The translations under genes and the position numbers were made by a program. From Rhizophagus irregularis (taxonomy: Eukaryota > Glomeromycota > Glomeromycetes > Glomerales > Glomeraceae): DNA of 64,000 nt. Shown here piece by piece: positions 32,500 to 43,636 of the stretch. The stretch spans positions 4,960,001 to 5,024,000 of the forward strand of contig NC_089435.1 in the NCBI RefSeq assembly GCF_026210795.1, read 5' to 3'. The notes beneath the pieces were generated by a model. The model was not told the origin of the DNA and ran no database searches. It worked only from the letters and a program-made list of their open reading frames with translations. How positions within the stretch are numbered: the first letter of the stretch is position 1; each line of letters opens with the position of its first letter.

Positions 32500-33583
32500 T
32501 TGCCAATGTATGCCAAACATCGAATGTAATAATTATACGCAGTAAATTCAATATTTTGATCTTTACAAGTTTTTTCTAATACTTTCATGAAAGTATCATT
32601 ATTTAAAGCAGCATGCTATAATTTATAAAGAATTATTAAAGAAAATGTTAATTATAATTAATTAAAAAAAAATAGTTAGAACAAACATAAATAATAATCC
32701 CTTTGTGAGAATTCTCATATTGTCACAACTTTTTACAAATGATTCGTGTAAATTTTTCCCAAAGTGGGATCCAGATAATTTACAAAAGTTAATTAAGATT
32801 TCTTTTAATTCCCATTCGTGACTTATCCAATGTACAGTTATTCTAAGGAATGGAATGTAACTCGATGATGTCTAAGCATCTAACGTGAATAAAAGTCAAC
32901 CTGGTGCATTCTAATAATTCAATATTATTAGTATTTACTATTTAGTATTTATTTATAAAATTAAAGTAAATAACAATAACAAATATGAAATACCTGTAAA
33001 ATCTCCTGTATATTATTTTTTTCTTCATTAAATTTATCAATAACATCGCTATGTAAAGTATCTGCTAATGGAGCTTTTACAATAGAATTAAGTATATGAA
33101 ATAAAAGTCTAAAGTGTTTACTTTCTATGGCCGTAAAAGGTTAGTCATTACAAACAGTCCATCTGACAATAAAATCTCAAAATGTTCATTGAGTATAACG
33201 CTAAATTTCTTTATTAATATTAAAAAGCATAAATACAATATATAAAAAAAAGAAAATAAACATTTACGGGTAATTCTTTTTTTATAAACTTGTCTATTTC
33301 ACTATTTTCTACCTCTGTTTTGATTTTACTGAAGTGTTTCCTCTGCATATATTTGTGAAGATTCATAGTGTTGCCACCTATTCTTTTATACATTGTTCTT
33401 ATTAAAATAAATTTTATATTCAGTATACTGCTAAATTAACAAATTTATTTTATAATAATAATACATTCACCCATAATAATTACACTGAACCTTTTCATCA
33501 TTTTTCACTAATGTGAAATATGACCATACAGAGCTATAAGTCCTTATTGAAGAATTTGCACTTTCGCCTAAACTGTCACTCAT
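32500..33583 (-). mobile_element. hAT-type BED-finger transposase relic
   Basis: On the minus strand from 33583: MSDSLGESANSS, then a BED finger start VWSYFTLVKNDEKVQCNY. After a short intron GNTMNLHKYMQRKH supplies the two histidines. EVENSEIDKFIKKELP follows. After another gap come QPFTAIE-like sequence (PFTAIESKHFRLLFHILN) and ADTLHSDVIDKF, then RITVHWISHEWELKEI near 32780-32860. The order matches BED/hAT transposases. The second zinc cysteine reads Tyr, and no DDE core or dimerisation domain was found, so it is a truncated, dead 5' part. Confidence 0.7.
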
Positions 33584-33659
33584 GTCAAAAGTAAAAAAAA
33601 AAAAGATGATCAGATAATCGATCATTTAAATAAGTTTACGTAATTACAAATCTTAAAAT

Positions 33660-33840
33660 ATTTAACCCAAGTTTACTTGAGTTGAGTCAAGTATTAATTT
33701 AACTCAGAATTGACTTAAATCAGAATTATTTTGTAATTCAAATTGATTATTACATAATGGAAAATTCTCAAATCGAATTCGACTCGACTCAACTCAACTT
33801 ATGAGTTAACCCGGGTTGACTCAACTCGTCCGAAGTTTTA
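33660..33840. repeat. GACTCAACTC-rich inverted-repeat segment
   Basis: CCCAAGTTTACTTGAGTTGAG at the left opposes GAGTTAACCCGGGTTGACTC and CGACTCGACTCAACTCAAC at the right. The arrangement looks like a small foldback element built of ACTCA units. No target duplication seen. Confidence 0.45.
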
Positions 33841-33889
33841 GTTATATGACAAAACTATTAATGCTAAAGATAAGGCAGATTAAACTAAT

Positions 33890-34616
33890 CAGAAAGAAAT
33901 TTTATATTGGTACCTTTACTGGAAGGATTTCAAAGATCAGCTTGATGAGATTATTAAAAGTAATAATAGTAAATTTGGTGAAAAAAAGGCAAGAAGTATG
34001 CTTTATTATGATACTATTATAGAACAGTTTTCTATCCTCCACAAGAAAAGATTACAAGAATTGGGGTTAAAAGTTAGGGTTGTATCATGAAATAGCTTGC
34101 ATAAAAAAACTCAGAGAGCTAAAAAAACTATAAATTATTTGAAAAAGTGGGTCTAGATAAAATTAAGTATATTAATTTATATAGTACAAATTCCATTTTA
34201 AAGCTTACTAATGCACAATTTCAAGAGATCATAGATTATAGTATATTTTTGGAAAAGTTATCTTCAGAAGCTGATCATATGTGACCAAAATTTCTGAGAC
34301 AGTCTGTTCTGAAAAAATCTTGCCTGAAGTAAATGTACCATTTACACCTCAAATCATCACTCCAGCTAAAGCAAATGATTTTATGGGTCTTAAGGAGAAA
34401 GATTTCTGTGATAGTGAGGTAATAATCGCAAATATATCATCTGCATCCCAATTTAAGCCAGCTTATGATCATTTCTATTTTCACAACAAAATATTGGATC
34501 AATATCCTAATCTATATAGAGAATGTAGTAGTAAAAATTTTGATTATTATGGGATTACTGATAAGACATCATGTGGACAGGGTTGTGGTAGTACATCTGT
34601 ACAAGCAAAATTCTAG
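33890..34616 (+). pseudogene. Remnant of a multicopy glomeromycete gene
   Basis: Plus-strand phrases in order: WKDFKDQLDEIIKS, KARSMLYYDTIIEQF, ILHKKRLQELGLKV, LPEVNVPFTPQ, then DHFYFHNKILDQYPNLY and NFDYYGITDKTSC. I recall similar phrases (YRE.SS..DYYGI) in many Rhizophagus proteins of unknown function, probably mobile-element related. This copy is broken and its 3' end runs into the GTACT palindrome segment. Confidence 0.4.
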
Positions 34617-34765
34617 TATGTACTATACTAGCAAAAAATTTCGTACAAGTACTAAGTATACTATACTGTACTAACTTTTTAGGATATAATTTAACTATTT
34701 TAGGTAAATATTATGTCAAGTACAGTACTTAATACTGTACTATACTGTACTAGTACTGTATGGCG
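34617..34765. repeat. GTACT/AGTAC palindrome cluster
   Basis: Many copies of TACTATACTGTACTA and AAGTACTAAGTATAC in both orientations around a unique core with TTTTTAGG. Related words (GTAGTACATCTGTAC) begin at about 34585, inside the preceding remnant. Likely a small inverted-repeat insertion that cut it short. Confidence 0.5.
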
Positions 34766-35750
34766 TGTCAGACTGGACAGAAATTTAATGCTGAGGGTTA
34801 AATTGTTTGATGTTTAAGGTTAACTGTGACAGTCAAATATTTTACCAATTTCATCATAACCTTTACCATCACCACCAAACTGTTTGATTTTACAGCTATA
34901 ATCTTTATCGTTAACCATTAAACCGTTTAAAAAAGTTTACTGATAGGCAAACAGTTGCCTGATTAAGTAAATCATTTACTAATAATATATTGCTATTTTT
35001 TAATTTTAACTATTTTTAGTAATTTTTTTTAAATATAAAAGGCAATTTTATAAATTTAGAATTACTTGTTATAATATAACCAAAATCTTACATCGATTTG
35101 CCAAATATCAATAATACCTATTTTCGCAAACTTTTTTGTTTCTACTTTTTTTTTTTAATGAACATGTTCCACTACTATATATTGCTCCTTGCACACATAC
35201 TACTATATAAATGTCTTGCTTTCTCCCATAACAGTCTCTTTTTCTCTCACAATAATTCATAACTTACTAATTAGTAATTATTAATATTAAATAAAATTTT
35301 TTATTACAAATTTAACTACCTAAAATTTTATTTTTTTTTATTTATTTTTATTGATCCAATTTGACTAAATATAATTCTTTTATTAAAAAAAAATAGTCAT
35401 CCTCATATGCGCGAATTTAGTTCATTTGAATTTAATTGACAAAGTTGCCTTTAGCGGTCCTTTATGTAATACTAATATGATCGGCATTCATGTGTTTTTA
35501 TGTCATATGATTATAAAGACCAGTTAATAAAAAAAATTTTCCGTTCAACTAATCGTAAAACAAAAATAACTTAATGAAAAATACGCGTTCAACCCATCTA
35601 ACCACTATACAACCCATCCAACTAACTTCGGTATATACTTCAGCATAAAACCGGTGTAATTTTTTTATAAAACTTACTGAAATTGTTAGTTTTCTCTACT
35701 TTTTTTTTAGTTATTCGTTTACTTATAGAATTTTATTTTTTTTTTAAGTA
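34766..35750. other. Spacer before the C2H2 gene
   Basis: A GGTTAA/TTAACC-type inverted pair at about 34796-34925 may be another small element. From 34950 to 35750 the sequence is AT-rich with T-runs. The last 60 bases before the ATG are T-rich, as is common for promoters here. No gene. Confidence 0.45.
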
Positions 35751-36365
35751 ATGTCTACCCGAGATTCAACTAGGTTATATTGTTCAATCTGCAAAAGGCG
35801 TGTTAAAGGGTTCAAAAATCGCTCAGGTCTACAAAGACACGAAACATTAAAACATGTATCTTACAATACACTTCCTTCACATATTCAACCAGTTTCAGAG
35901 TCCGAACTTTCACACTTGAAAAAAGCTATAATTAAAGAATTACAAAAACGTCTTAAAAACCATCATACTGCTGTTGGGAAACAAGTATTTTCGATACATT
36001 GTAGTGAAGATGCCTTCGTTGGTATTTTTAGAAACCATATAACGTGTTACTCTCCATGTGGGTCTTCTTATTTATGTATCTTTAAGGGAGAAAAGGCCTT
36101 TGATGAAGTTGGAAAAGTCTTAGATGACAAAAATTGGGGTGAGCGCAATTATGGAGGAGGACAATTGAGTTTTGTTCGTTTGTATATGCCTGAAAGTGAA
36201 AATAACAGTTATGATCAAAATGCAAAAAAATCAAAATCAAAATTAGTTTATAATGGAGAAATGACCGTTAAATGGAAGGTGACGGGAGGTAGAGACAAAG
36301 AGAACCATAAATTTGAAGCGGGTTCAGCTCAATTTCGTTTTTTTTTAGACCAATGTCAAATTTAA
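35751..36365 (+). CDS. C2H2 zinc-finger protein, unrecognised C-terminal domain
   Basis: A 204-residue intact ORF. One C2H2 finger near the N-terminus has C11, C14, H30 and H35 (YCSICKRR ... LQRHETLKH). A charged helix (KKAIIKELQKRLKNHH) and a Cys/aromatic-rich domain follow (HITCYSPCGSSYLCIF, ERNYGGGQLSFVRLY), then a basic C-terminal part. It converges with the DDE-like gene on the other strand, with 174 bases between the two stops. In Rhizophagus such finger proteins often accompany transposon-like families (recalled), so this may be an accessory protein of the same element rather than a host regulator. No damage seen. Confidence 0.65.
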   Translation: MSTRDSTRLYCSICKRRVKGFKNRSGLQRHETLKHVSYNTLPSHIQPVSESELSHLKKAIIKELQKRLKNHHTAVGKQVFSIHCSEDAFVGIFRNHITCYSPCGSSYLCIFKGEKAFDEVGKVLDDKNWGERNYGGGQLSFVRLYMPESENNSYDQNAKKSKSKLVYNGEMTVKWKVTGGRDKENHKFEAGSAQFRFFLDQCQI

Positions 36366-36539
36366 AGAAAATTTTATAAACTTATGTAATTAGGTTTCTA
36401 TTATGATAACGATGGAATGAACTATTATCAATTGAAAAAAAATTACATAGATATAGTATTAGTTCAATTGCCCATAATAAAAATTACTTGATCACGAAAA
36501 TTTTTTTTTCTTTTTTATTGTTAAACAAATAAAATCCTA

Positions 36540-38804
36540 TTATTGTAACCTATATTTTTTGGATTTTTTTAGAAAATTAGGAACTTTATTTGATGCAAAA
36601 TATAATTGCCGATTTTCATACTCTAGCATTTCTAAGATCGCTGATTTTCGTGAATTTTTATTCCCCCCATCTTTCAATGTATTTTGAAAATAAAGGCACA
36701 CCTGCATATGGTTCTTTTTTTCTACTGGTGAACATGAAAATGCAGCCAATCCAAACTCGTGATGGATTTCAAGAAACTCTGCGGCATGATTACATAAAAC
36801 ATGAATGTATGGTGTTATATCTTGGACACGATACATACCTCTAACAAAATTACTTCTATTTGGATGTCCTGTAGAAGGAGCTGTAAATGCATCTAACCAA
36901 GATTTGGCCTTATAACGAAAAAATTCGCCTGTTGTTTTCTTGTCTTGCATTAAATGATATAGTTCATTAAATTGATCCCACAAAGCACGAATTTGTATAG
37001 CTCTCGTTATTGATTGAAAAACAGCAAAAAGATCAAATCCTTTGAGGATTTTTAATTTGTCTGGACCCATCAGCGAAGTGTATAATAAATTATTGGTATT
37101 TTTTTCATGCCAAAATTGAAATGATATGTTAAGCCTCTGCATTTCCAATAAAATTTTGGCTTTCCAAATTTCTTCATCTGCAGTTTCACGGCGAAGATCA
37201 GAAATCATTAGCTCCCACAATCTATCTGTTATCCGCAAAAAAATATGCAATTCGTCAACTACCCAATTTTGTAGTGGTATCATAAAATAATGGTTCTTTG
37301 ATGTGGCCATTTATTTGTTTGTAATTAATTTTAATATCATCCATTGATTTGTTAATTGTTTTTGACGTAGTAATAATATCATTTTTGCTACAATCACACC
37401 AAGGACAAAAGTATTGTGCGTTAGCAGCTTTCATTCCCAAACAAATTGCCAAAAATTTCCAATCGGAACTGAAATACAATTCTACTGGCCAATGATTACC
37501 ACCTATTTGATAAAAACCTCTCTCTTTTAATACATTTAAATCAGAAATTAAAGGAGCTAGTGCATTTCTAAGAGAATCATATGTTTCAGCACCTGGATAT
37601 AAAACTAATGTGTAGTGATTATCTGGTTTCTGTAATCTATTTAGATCATTTAATAATGTCATTGTTATCATGACGTGTTTTACTTTGCGTCCCACATTAC
37701 GACCATCTCCTGAAATTCGAATATGTAAAGTTGATCTTCTAGGAATTAAAATTCCTTTTTCAATATATAATGGTATAATGTAATTTAAAATATCTGTTAT
37801 ACGGCGCTGTCCTCCTTTGCCAATTGATTCCAACATATTCATAATAATTGTACTATCAGTAATATCTGGATTTCCTGTAATTGGTTCAAATGCAGTTGGT
37901 TGTAACAAATCAACTAGAGTCATTGGAACTTTTTTTTTCATTTCTGCATTGATTTTTTGTCGGAAATCACATATTACATTTTCACGTGGAAGATCTTCAA
38001 TTCGTGCCAGAGATCGATAAGCTTCTCTTGAGATATGGCCCCTATCCAAAGACTTAACCACTGCTTCAATTTTTTTCATTTCCTCTATTTTACCCAACTT
38101 TCCAAAATTAATTTCATATATATCATCATAAGTTTCAAATTTTATTTGTTTAAGCTTTATTTGATCATCTGGATGAAATGTATTTCCTTTTTCTTTTTCA
38201 ACTATATCTAGGACACGTTGTGACAATCCAAGTATTTTGCGACGTTTTTGAGAATTACCAAGTTCATCAAATGGACGAATTTTAAGGTCTAAAGACATTG
38301 TTTTGCGCACTCGTTCAACACTCAGTAACTTGAGGCCAAAAAGTAAAGGACCAGATATTTTTCCTTTATTCTTTCTATTTGACTGGTTTCTATTTTGATT
38401 TTTTCCAATCTCTTTCGTTTTATTAAACTCCTAATTGTATAAATTAATTAACATTATTTGTTAAATATTTTTTTTTCAAATAAGTGTACCTGGTAGTACT
38501 TGCAGGCAGCATCTGTCAGAGACTCCCAGGAATGTACCTCTCTTGCAAAATTATCCCCAAAGCAAATTTTATATAAAGGCCTTTTTTCCATATATTCAAT
38601 TGAACATTTAACTGTATGCATTGCTTTGCCATATTGGGTCTTGACAATATAATTATGAGGAATGGAATGTTTCAGATTTTTGGTATAATAAAGTTGTTCA
38701 GCAAGAGGATATGTTCCTTCTTTTATGATCTCATAAAAAAAAGTTCTTTTATTATCAAAAAGCTTTATAAATACACTTTTGGGATAAGTGCTTTCTTCTA
38801 TCAT
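36540..38804 (-). pseudogene. DDE-transposase-like multicopy gene, two exons, one frameshift
   Basis: Exon 1 is 38804-38490 (MIEESTYPKSVF, SWESLTDAACKYYQ). A 59-base GT-AG intron joins in phase 0 to exon 2, which starts at 38430 (EFNKTKEIGK) and runs to 36540. Exon 2 contains ISGDGRNVGRKVKHVM, GGNHWPVELYFSSDWKFLAI and FCPWCDC (a CxxC inside the core), then IPLQNWVVDELHIFLRITD and FSCSPVEKKNH. This order matches a large family in Rhizophagus, Hydra and others. Its scattered acidic residues and CxxC insert resemble KDZ/CACTA-like DDE transposases, although that name is an inference. A one-base shift in an A-run near 37284-37287 breaks the frame once. Otherwise the gene is complete, so it is either young or shows a sequencing slip. 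Confidence 0.65.
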
Positions 38805-39338
38805 AGTTTATGACTACTCCTAGTTTTGACAAAAATATGAATAAAAAAAAATATGTGAAAAAGGTGATTAAAAAGTGAAAATATATAAAAAAAATATAGT
38901 TACCGAGATGTGAAATAACTGGGATTGCTATGATGAAATGAATAAAATATAAACACCATAACAGGACTGACGTGTGGCGGGTGGCCACGTGGATGTATTA
39001 AACAAGATACGAACCAGCATTCAATCTAAATTTAGTTATAAGACCTGATGATCATGTCCAAATTAAAATATTATTTATTAAAAAGAGTATTTAAAAAAAG
39101 TTTTTTATCTAAATACGAATTTTTTTTTTTTGAGGAGTACATAGGCCGTATATATCTAATATATATTTTCTGATAAAAAAAAATTTTTTATTTTTTCAAA
39201 AAAAAAAAAAAAAAAAATTTTATTTTTTTCCGGTCAAAAAAAAAAAAAAAAAAAAAATTTTTTATTTTTTTTATAGATAACCTTAACTGTTAATATATAT
39301 TTTGAGTTTGGTAAGTTCCTAGAAAAAAGGTTTCATTA
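38805..39338. other. Spacer with alternating A/T tracts
   Basis: At 39178-39280 there are three successive blocks of a long A run followed by T-rich sequence; the second and third A runs are roughly 20 bases long. Such tracts exclude nucleosomes and are prone to slippage. No gene. Confidence 0.6.
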
Positions 39339-40436
39339 AGAAATGTTCAAAGAATGGACTTGAAGCCTTGTTAATGGTGTAATGGGAAACTAATGAGAGT
39401 CTATTAGGAGCGTATATTCATCATTAACATGGTCATTTTTTTTGTTTATAGGAAATAGATTTGGAGATCTTAATAGGAACGTATTCTTGTCTTTAACCTG
39501 AAGTAGAATTACGATCCAGATAATTTATGGATCGGCCACATTTTAATAATTATATACGTCTTTGATCAATAAAAGAATTATTTTTTTTTAAGATCTCTTA
39601 TAAGTATACCTCAATATATAATTTGATGAATTTAAATATCTCACCCAAAAACAAAAAAGAAAAGAAAAATTAGTAAGTTAATCAAAAATCAGAAATATTC
39701 ATCCGTATAGATAATAAAATTCAATCTGTTTTGATTATGTTTATTTTTATACTTTAATTAATAAAATAATTCATTTATTAGGGTCATCCTATGATGTTGA
39801 ATAATGACCTGCTGGTTATGCATAATTTAAGAAATGCGGGGTATCACATTCCAAATATTGATTGAGGATATTTAAAAATGTTGATCTTAGTTAATCATCC
39901 AGATCGTAACTCTAACCTAAAGAAATGTTAAAAAATGGACTGACGAGTTTCTAGGTAAGTTATAATAACGGTGTATATTTGACATTTAACCTAAATTAAT
40001 ATTGTTTAACATTTCTTTTTTATTTATTCTTATAGAGAACAGATTGAGATCTTGCGTAAATTGTAATAGGAACATGCACTTGTCTTTGACTAAGAAATGT
40101 TAAAAAATGGATCGAGATCTTGAGTAAGTTTATAATAGTTACAGTATGTATATTTAGCATTGATCTAAAGACACATTACATTGTTAGTGTTTTTTTCTTT
40201 ATTTTTATAGGGAACCTTATGTACAGTAAATTGTAATAAAAAACGTGATTGTCATTAAACCTAAAGAAATATTAGAAATGGACCTGGAATCCTTAGATAA
40301 GTTGTATGTTCGTTTTTTGCTAAAGCTCTGTTAGTTAGAAGGATAAACTTATTATCTTTTTTATTTGTTTTTTTAACCATATAGAAATAAATTTTTTTAT
40401 TTCTTTGATTTAGATGTCATCAATTTATCGATGATA
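39339..40436 (+). repeat. Array of exon-plus-intron-like units, 172 bp where tandem
   Basis: The phrase AGAAATGTTAAAAAATGG or a variant starts at about 39339, 39921, 40093 and 40265. The last three are spaced exactly 172 bp. Each is followed after 25-30 bases by GTAAGTT or GATAAGTT, a T-rich stretch ending TTATAG, then GGAACAGATT...GATCTT..., TTGTAATAGGAAC and CTTGTCTTTAACCTAA leading into the next unit. The donor- and acceptor-like signals sit at the same place in each unit. No long ORF crosses the units. It is either a decayed gene with duplicated exons or a satellite that carries splice signals. Confidence 0.6.
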
Positions 40437-41420
40437 GCAATTATCCTCATATTAAATATATGGCTTCTAACAATTAACAAACTGTTACATATCAATGCAT
40501 TAACTTTCATAATACGAAGGGCATAAAATCTTTATTTTACTTATGTAAATTTACTATATTTTATAATACTTTAAATAAAATCTTCATCAGTTTTATAATA
40601 AACTACCAAAGATAAAAAAACAAATCATAGATCAATAATTGCAAATTTAAAAATGGATAAACGATACTTTTTATGATAGTAAGATGGTGTAAAAAACATT
40701 TATTTTTATTTTTTTATTATGTCTATAGATATCTTTTTATTTGGCTAACGTTTAAATATTTTTTATGGTAATTACAAACAAAAAATAAATTTCAAATATC
40801 TAAATTTATGTAAGTTCATCTTGATTTAAGAAACCTATAATTTAGAATTGGCTTCGTATCATTTTTGTATTAATATTAATTTTAAATTCTGGCCAAAATT
40901 ATGCTAATTCTGGCCAAAATTTAAATCACGTTAAATTGTATTTTTTAAAAGTTAAATCTACTTATCTGGTTATTGTATTTCACATCCTAATTTTGCTGCA
41001 TCTTTTTTAGTATAAAATTCAACATATTTAGACAATGAATCAAATTCGCCGATATGTTATAATGATCTATTTAACGGCAGATTTGCGTAATCATATGCTA
41101 GCTGAACATACTATAATAAATTTATTATAGTCAAATGACATGTGATTACTTGAATCTGACAATATTTACTGACTATGGGAAAATTTTGCCAATCAATCTA
41201 AAGCATATGACAATTGCCAAGATACAATGATGATTTACAAATTAAAGTGTCAATTATTTTTACCGACAAATAGTTCACTGACAATAAATTTTGATAATCA
41301 GATGTATAACTATAACAATAATATATAAACTAATTGTTTTCGAGATAAGATAACAAATTTGAGTTACATTATGAAATATGAAAAAATAAATTTTTTTTTA
41401 TATAAATCTACCAATTTTTT
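40437..41420. other. Gene-poor spacer
   Basis: AT-rich. TTCTGGCCAAAATT occurs twice at about 40887-40921. No ORF of interest. Confidence 0.45.
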
Positions 41421-41817
41421 TTATTGCTGTTTTCTAATTACTGTGATCTAGCATTTTTTAATAAAAAAAAATATTTTTTGAGAAAACATGTGAAAATAAA
41501 AATTTTATTGCATTTTCAAATAAAGGAGGTATGATTATAAGCTAAAAATTATAATTTTAAGAAAAAATTTTCAATCTTTAAATAAGTTTGCTTATAAATA
41601 ACTTTTAAAACCGATTTGTTACACAAAATTTATAAAGTTACTTATAAGTAAACTTATTTAAAAATTGAAAATTTTTTCTTAAAATTATAATTTTTAGCTT
41701 ATAATCATACCTCCTTTATTTGAAAATGCAATAAAATTTTTATTTTCACATATTTTCTCAAAAAAATTTTTTTTTATTAAATAATGCTAGATCACAGTAA
41801 TTAGAAAACAGCAATAA
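41421..41817. repeat. 397-bp foldback element with arms of about 184 bp
   Basis: The left arm begins TTATTGCTGTTTTCTAATTA and the right arm ends with its exact inverse; CTGTGATCTAGCATT, TGCATTTTCAAATAAAGGAG and AATTATAATTTTAAG all have inverse partners in mirrored order. The central loop is about 28 bases (around ACCGATTTGTTACAC). The arms match almost throughout by eye. It lies 86 bp upstream of a zinc-finger pseudogene start. It contains no transposase. Confidence 0.85.
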
Positions 41818-41902
41818 AACAACACTTTATTAATTATTTACTCTTTTTCTTCCATCAAATCCTTTCCAACCCGTTACTTTTCTAAAATCTTTTTCTTACG
41901 TA

Positions 41903-42520
41903 ATGTCTAACGACCTCGCTAAATTAATAAATGGTCCAGCAGATGAAAAAATCGCGTCAAAAATAGGCAATCAAAGTAATAGATCTCCAACAAAATCCCA
42001 AAATCCTAAAACTCATAAATGCCAAGTTTGCACTCATGAATTCAACAGACTGGAACATTTAAACTGACATATCTGAACTCACACTGGAGAACAATCCCAT
42101 AAATGTACTTAGAACAGGTGTTCCAAAAGATTCTCCAGATCTGATGAATTGACGAGATATAAAAGAACTCATGATAACACATTTAAAAAGAGAAATCACC
42201 GAAATAAAAAGATGATTGCAGTTTCTTTTAAAAATTTGTCAACTCTTTATATCCGTGATCAAGTTCAAAATAAAGGAAATAATTCATCATCCCCATTATC
42301 TCGTACGATTACAACATATATTTTTACTGAATCTATAACTTCACATCCTAATTCTTCATGGCAAAAACCTTTTAATTGTCCAATTAATGGATGTATGAAG
42401 AACTTCACTCGACATGGATATTTATCAAGACATATACAGTCTTGTCAATCAAAATGTAATCGTAAAGAAAATGAGAAACCTGTTCACCCTCCAAGTCCTA
42501 TTACATCTTGTATTAACTAA
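41903..42520 (+). pseudogene. Mig1/CreA-type C2H2 transcription factor, broken
   Basis: One frame runs from the ATG at 41903 to 42520. Finger 1 reads HKCQVCTHEFNRLEHLN, stop, HI, stop, THTGE. Finger 2 reads HKCT, stop, NRCSKRFSRSDELTRYKRTH. This pairing is characteristic of glucose-repression factors (Mig1/CreA) or their EGR-like relatives. A third, later finger reads FNCPINGCMKNFTRHGYL then SRHIQSC. In-frame stops lie at 42065 and 42074 (TGA, both where Arg is expected in RHIRTH) and at 42110 (TAG). The two TGAs fit CGA to TGA changes. The remaining frame is long and clean, so loss is recent, or the clean frame from about 42144 is still used. Confidence 0.75.
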
Positions 42521-43411
42521 TTTTTTTCAGTATTTAATATTTCAAAATATGAAATACTATTTTTTGTATAACACAATGCATAATATAAAAAGTTACTATT
42601 TTATTTAATTATTTAATGTATCAGGTGTTACTTTCTAAATGAACTGCAATTTAATTTGTATAAAAGAAAATTGTATTATTTCGTACACGGCCATTTCTTA
42701 TCTCTTTTCTTCGTGTTCAGATGATACCTCTCATTTGTTATTATTTTTATTCCTTATATATATTGAAAAACTCACAGGTGTCATCCTGCTGGTATTGAAT
42801 GTAATCCTAATAGCAATAACACAATTAGTTTGCGTATGTTAATTTCAAATTATTCCTATTATTATTGTTTACAACTTTTTGGGTATAAAAAATAGATACT
42901 TGCGCTTCTAGTGTTATGGTTGTTAGTCCTTCGAATGATTTGCCTGTAGAAGTCCACAGAAACAGCGGTTGTAGATATTTAAAGAATCCTAAGTTTGTTC
43001 GGAAGGAGTAAAGGTCGAATAATATCTGTGCGAAGTAATTTTAAATAAATAATGTATAATAAGTTTATTAACCAAATTTTTATATAGTAAAATACTGTAT
43101 ATCAGATTATCAGTATATAATAATAAGAAAAATCTATATCAATAATGATGTAATTGATGTATAAAAATAATGTCATTACGAGCTATACTATTTAATATGA
43201 AATATATTTGTCATTATAGATAAATAGTCTTTTTTTTTTTGATTGGACGTATCACGTGATCATGCTGTGGTGCGGCGGGTGCGGCGCATGATTCCCATGA
43301 CTCCCATCATCCCATGACTTCATTTTGATTAACGCGTTTCGCGTTTTAGACTTGCTTATACTTTTTTTTTTTTATAAAAGGATTAGTAGCGCATTTCTCT
43401 ATTGAAAAATT
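42521..43411. other. Spacer with a GC-richer promoter-like patch
   Basis: The region 43245-43345 is GC-rich for this window (GTGCGGCGGGTGCGGCGCATG, ACGCGTTTCGCGTTTT) and is followed by a TATAAAAGGA box at about 43373. It looks like a strong promoter for the small broken gene that follows. No gene in 42521-43240. Confidence 0.45.
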
Positions 43412-43455
43412 TTGAAATACTTAATAATAAAAAAAACACATTTAAAACAAACAGT

Positions 43456-43636
43456 ATGTCGCGTCCTACTTCAGACAACTTACCCAACTAACGTTCCAAG
43501 CCTGTCCTTTTTTGCTACGCAACTCTCCCCAGACGTGGCACCAACAACCAAAGAGGAGAGGAATGACGAAACAGTGAAATTAAGAACAAGTGGAGGAAGT
43601 AAAGGGTGGCGAACAAAAGATCTCACCATCTTTTAG
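43456..43636 (+). pseudogene. Possible small broken ORF behind a TATA box
   Basis: MSRPTSDNLP starts at 43456. In the next frame NVPSLSFFATQLSPDVAP, TTKEERNDETVKL and GGSKGWRTKDLTIF run to 43636. The two halves abut, suggesting one small shift. The TATA box lies about 83 bases upstream. Unrecognised; it may be the start of a mobile element protein. Confidence 0.3.
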
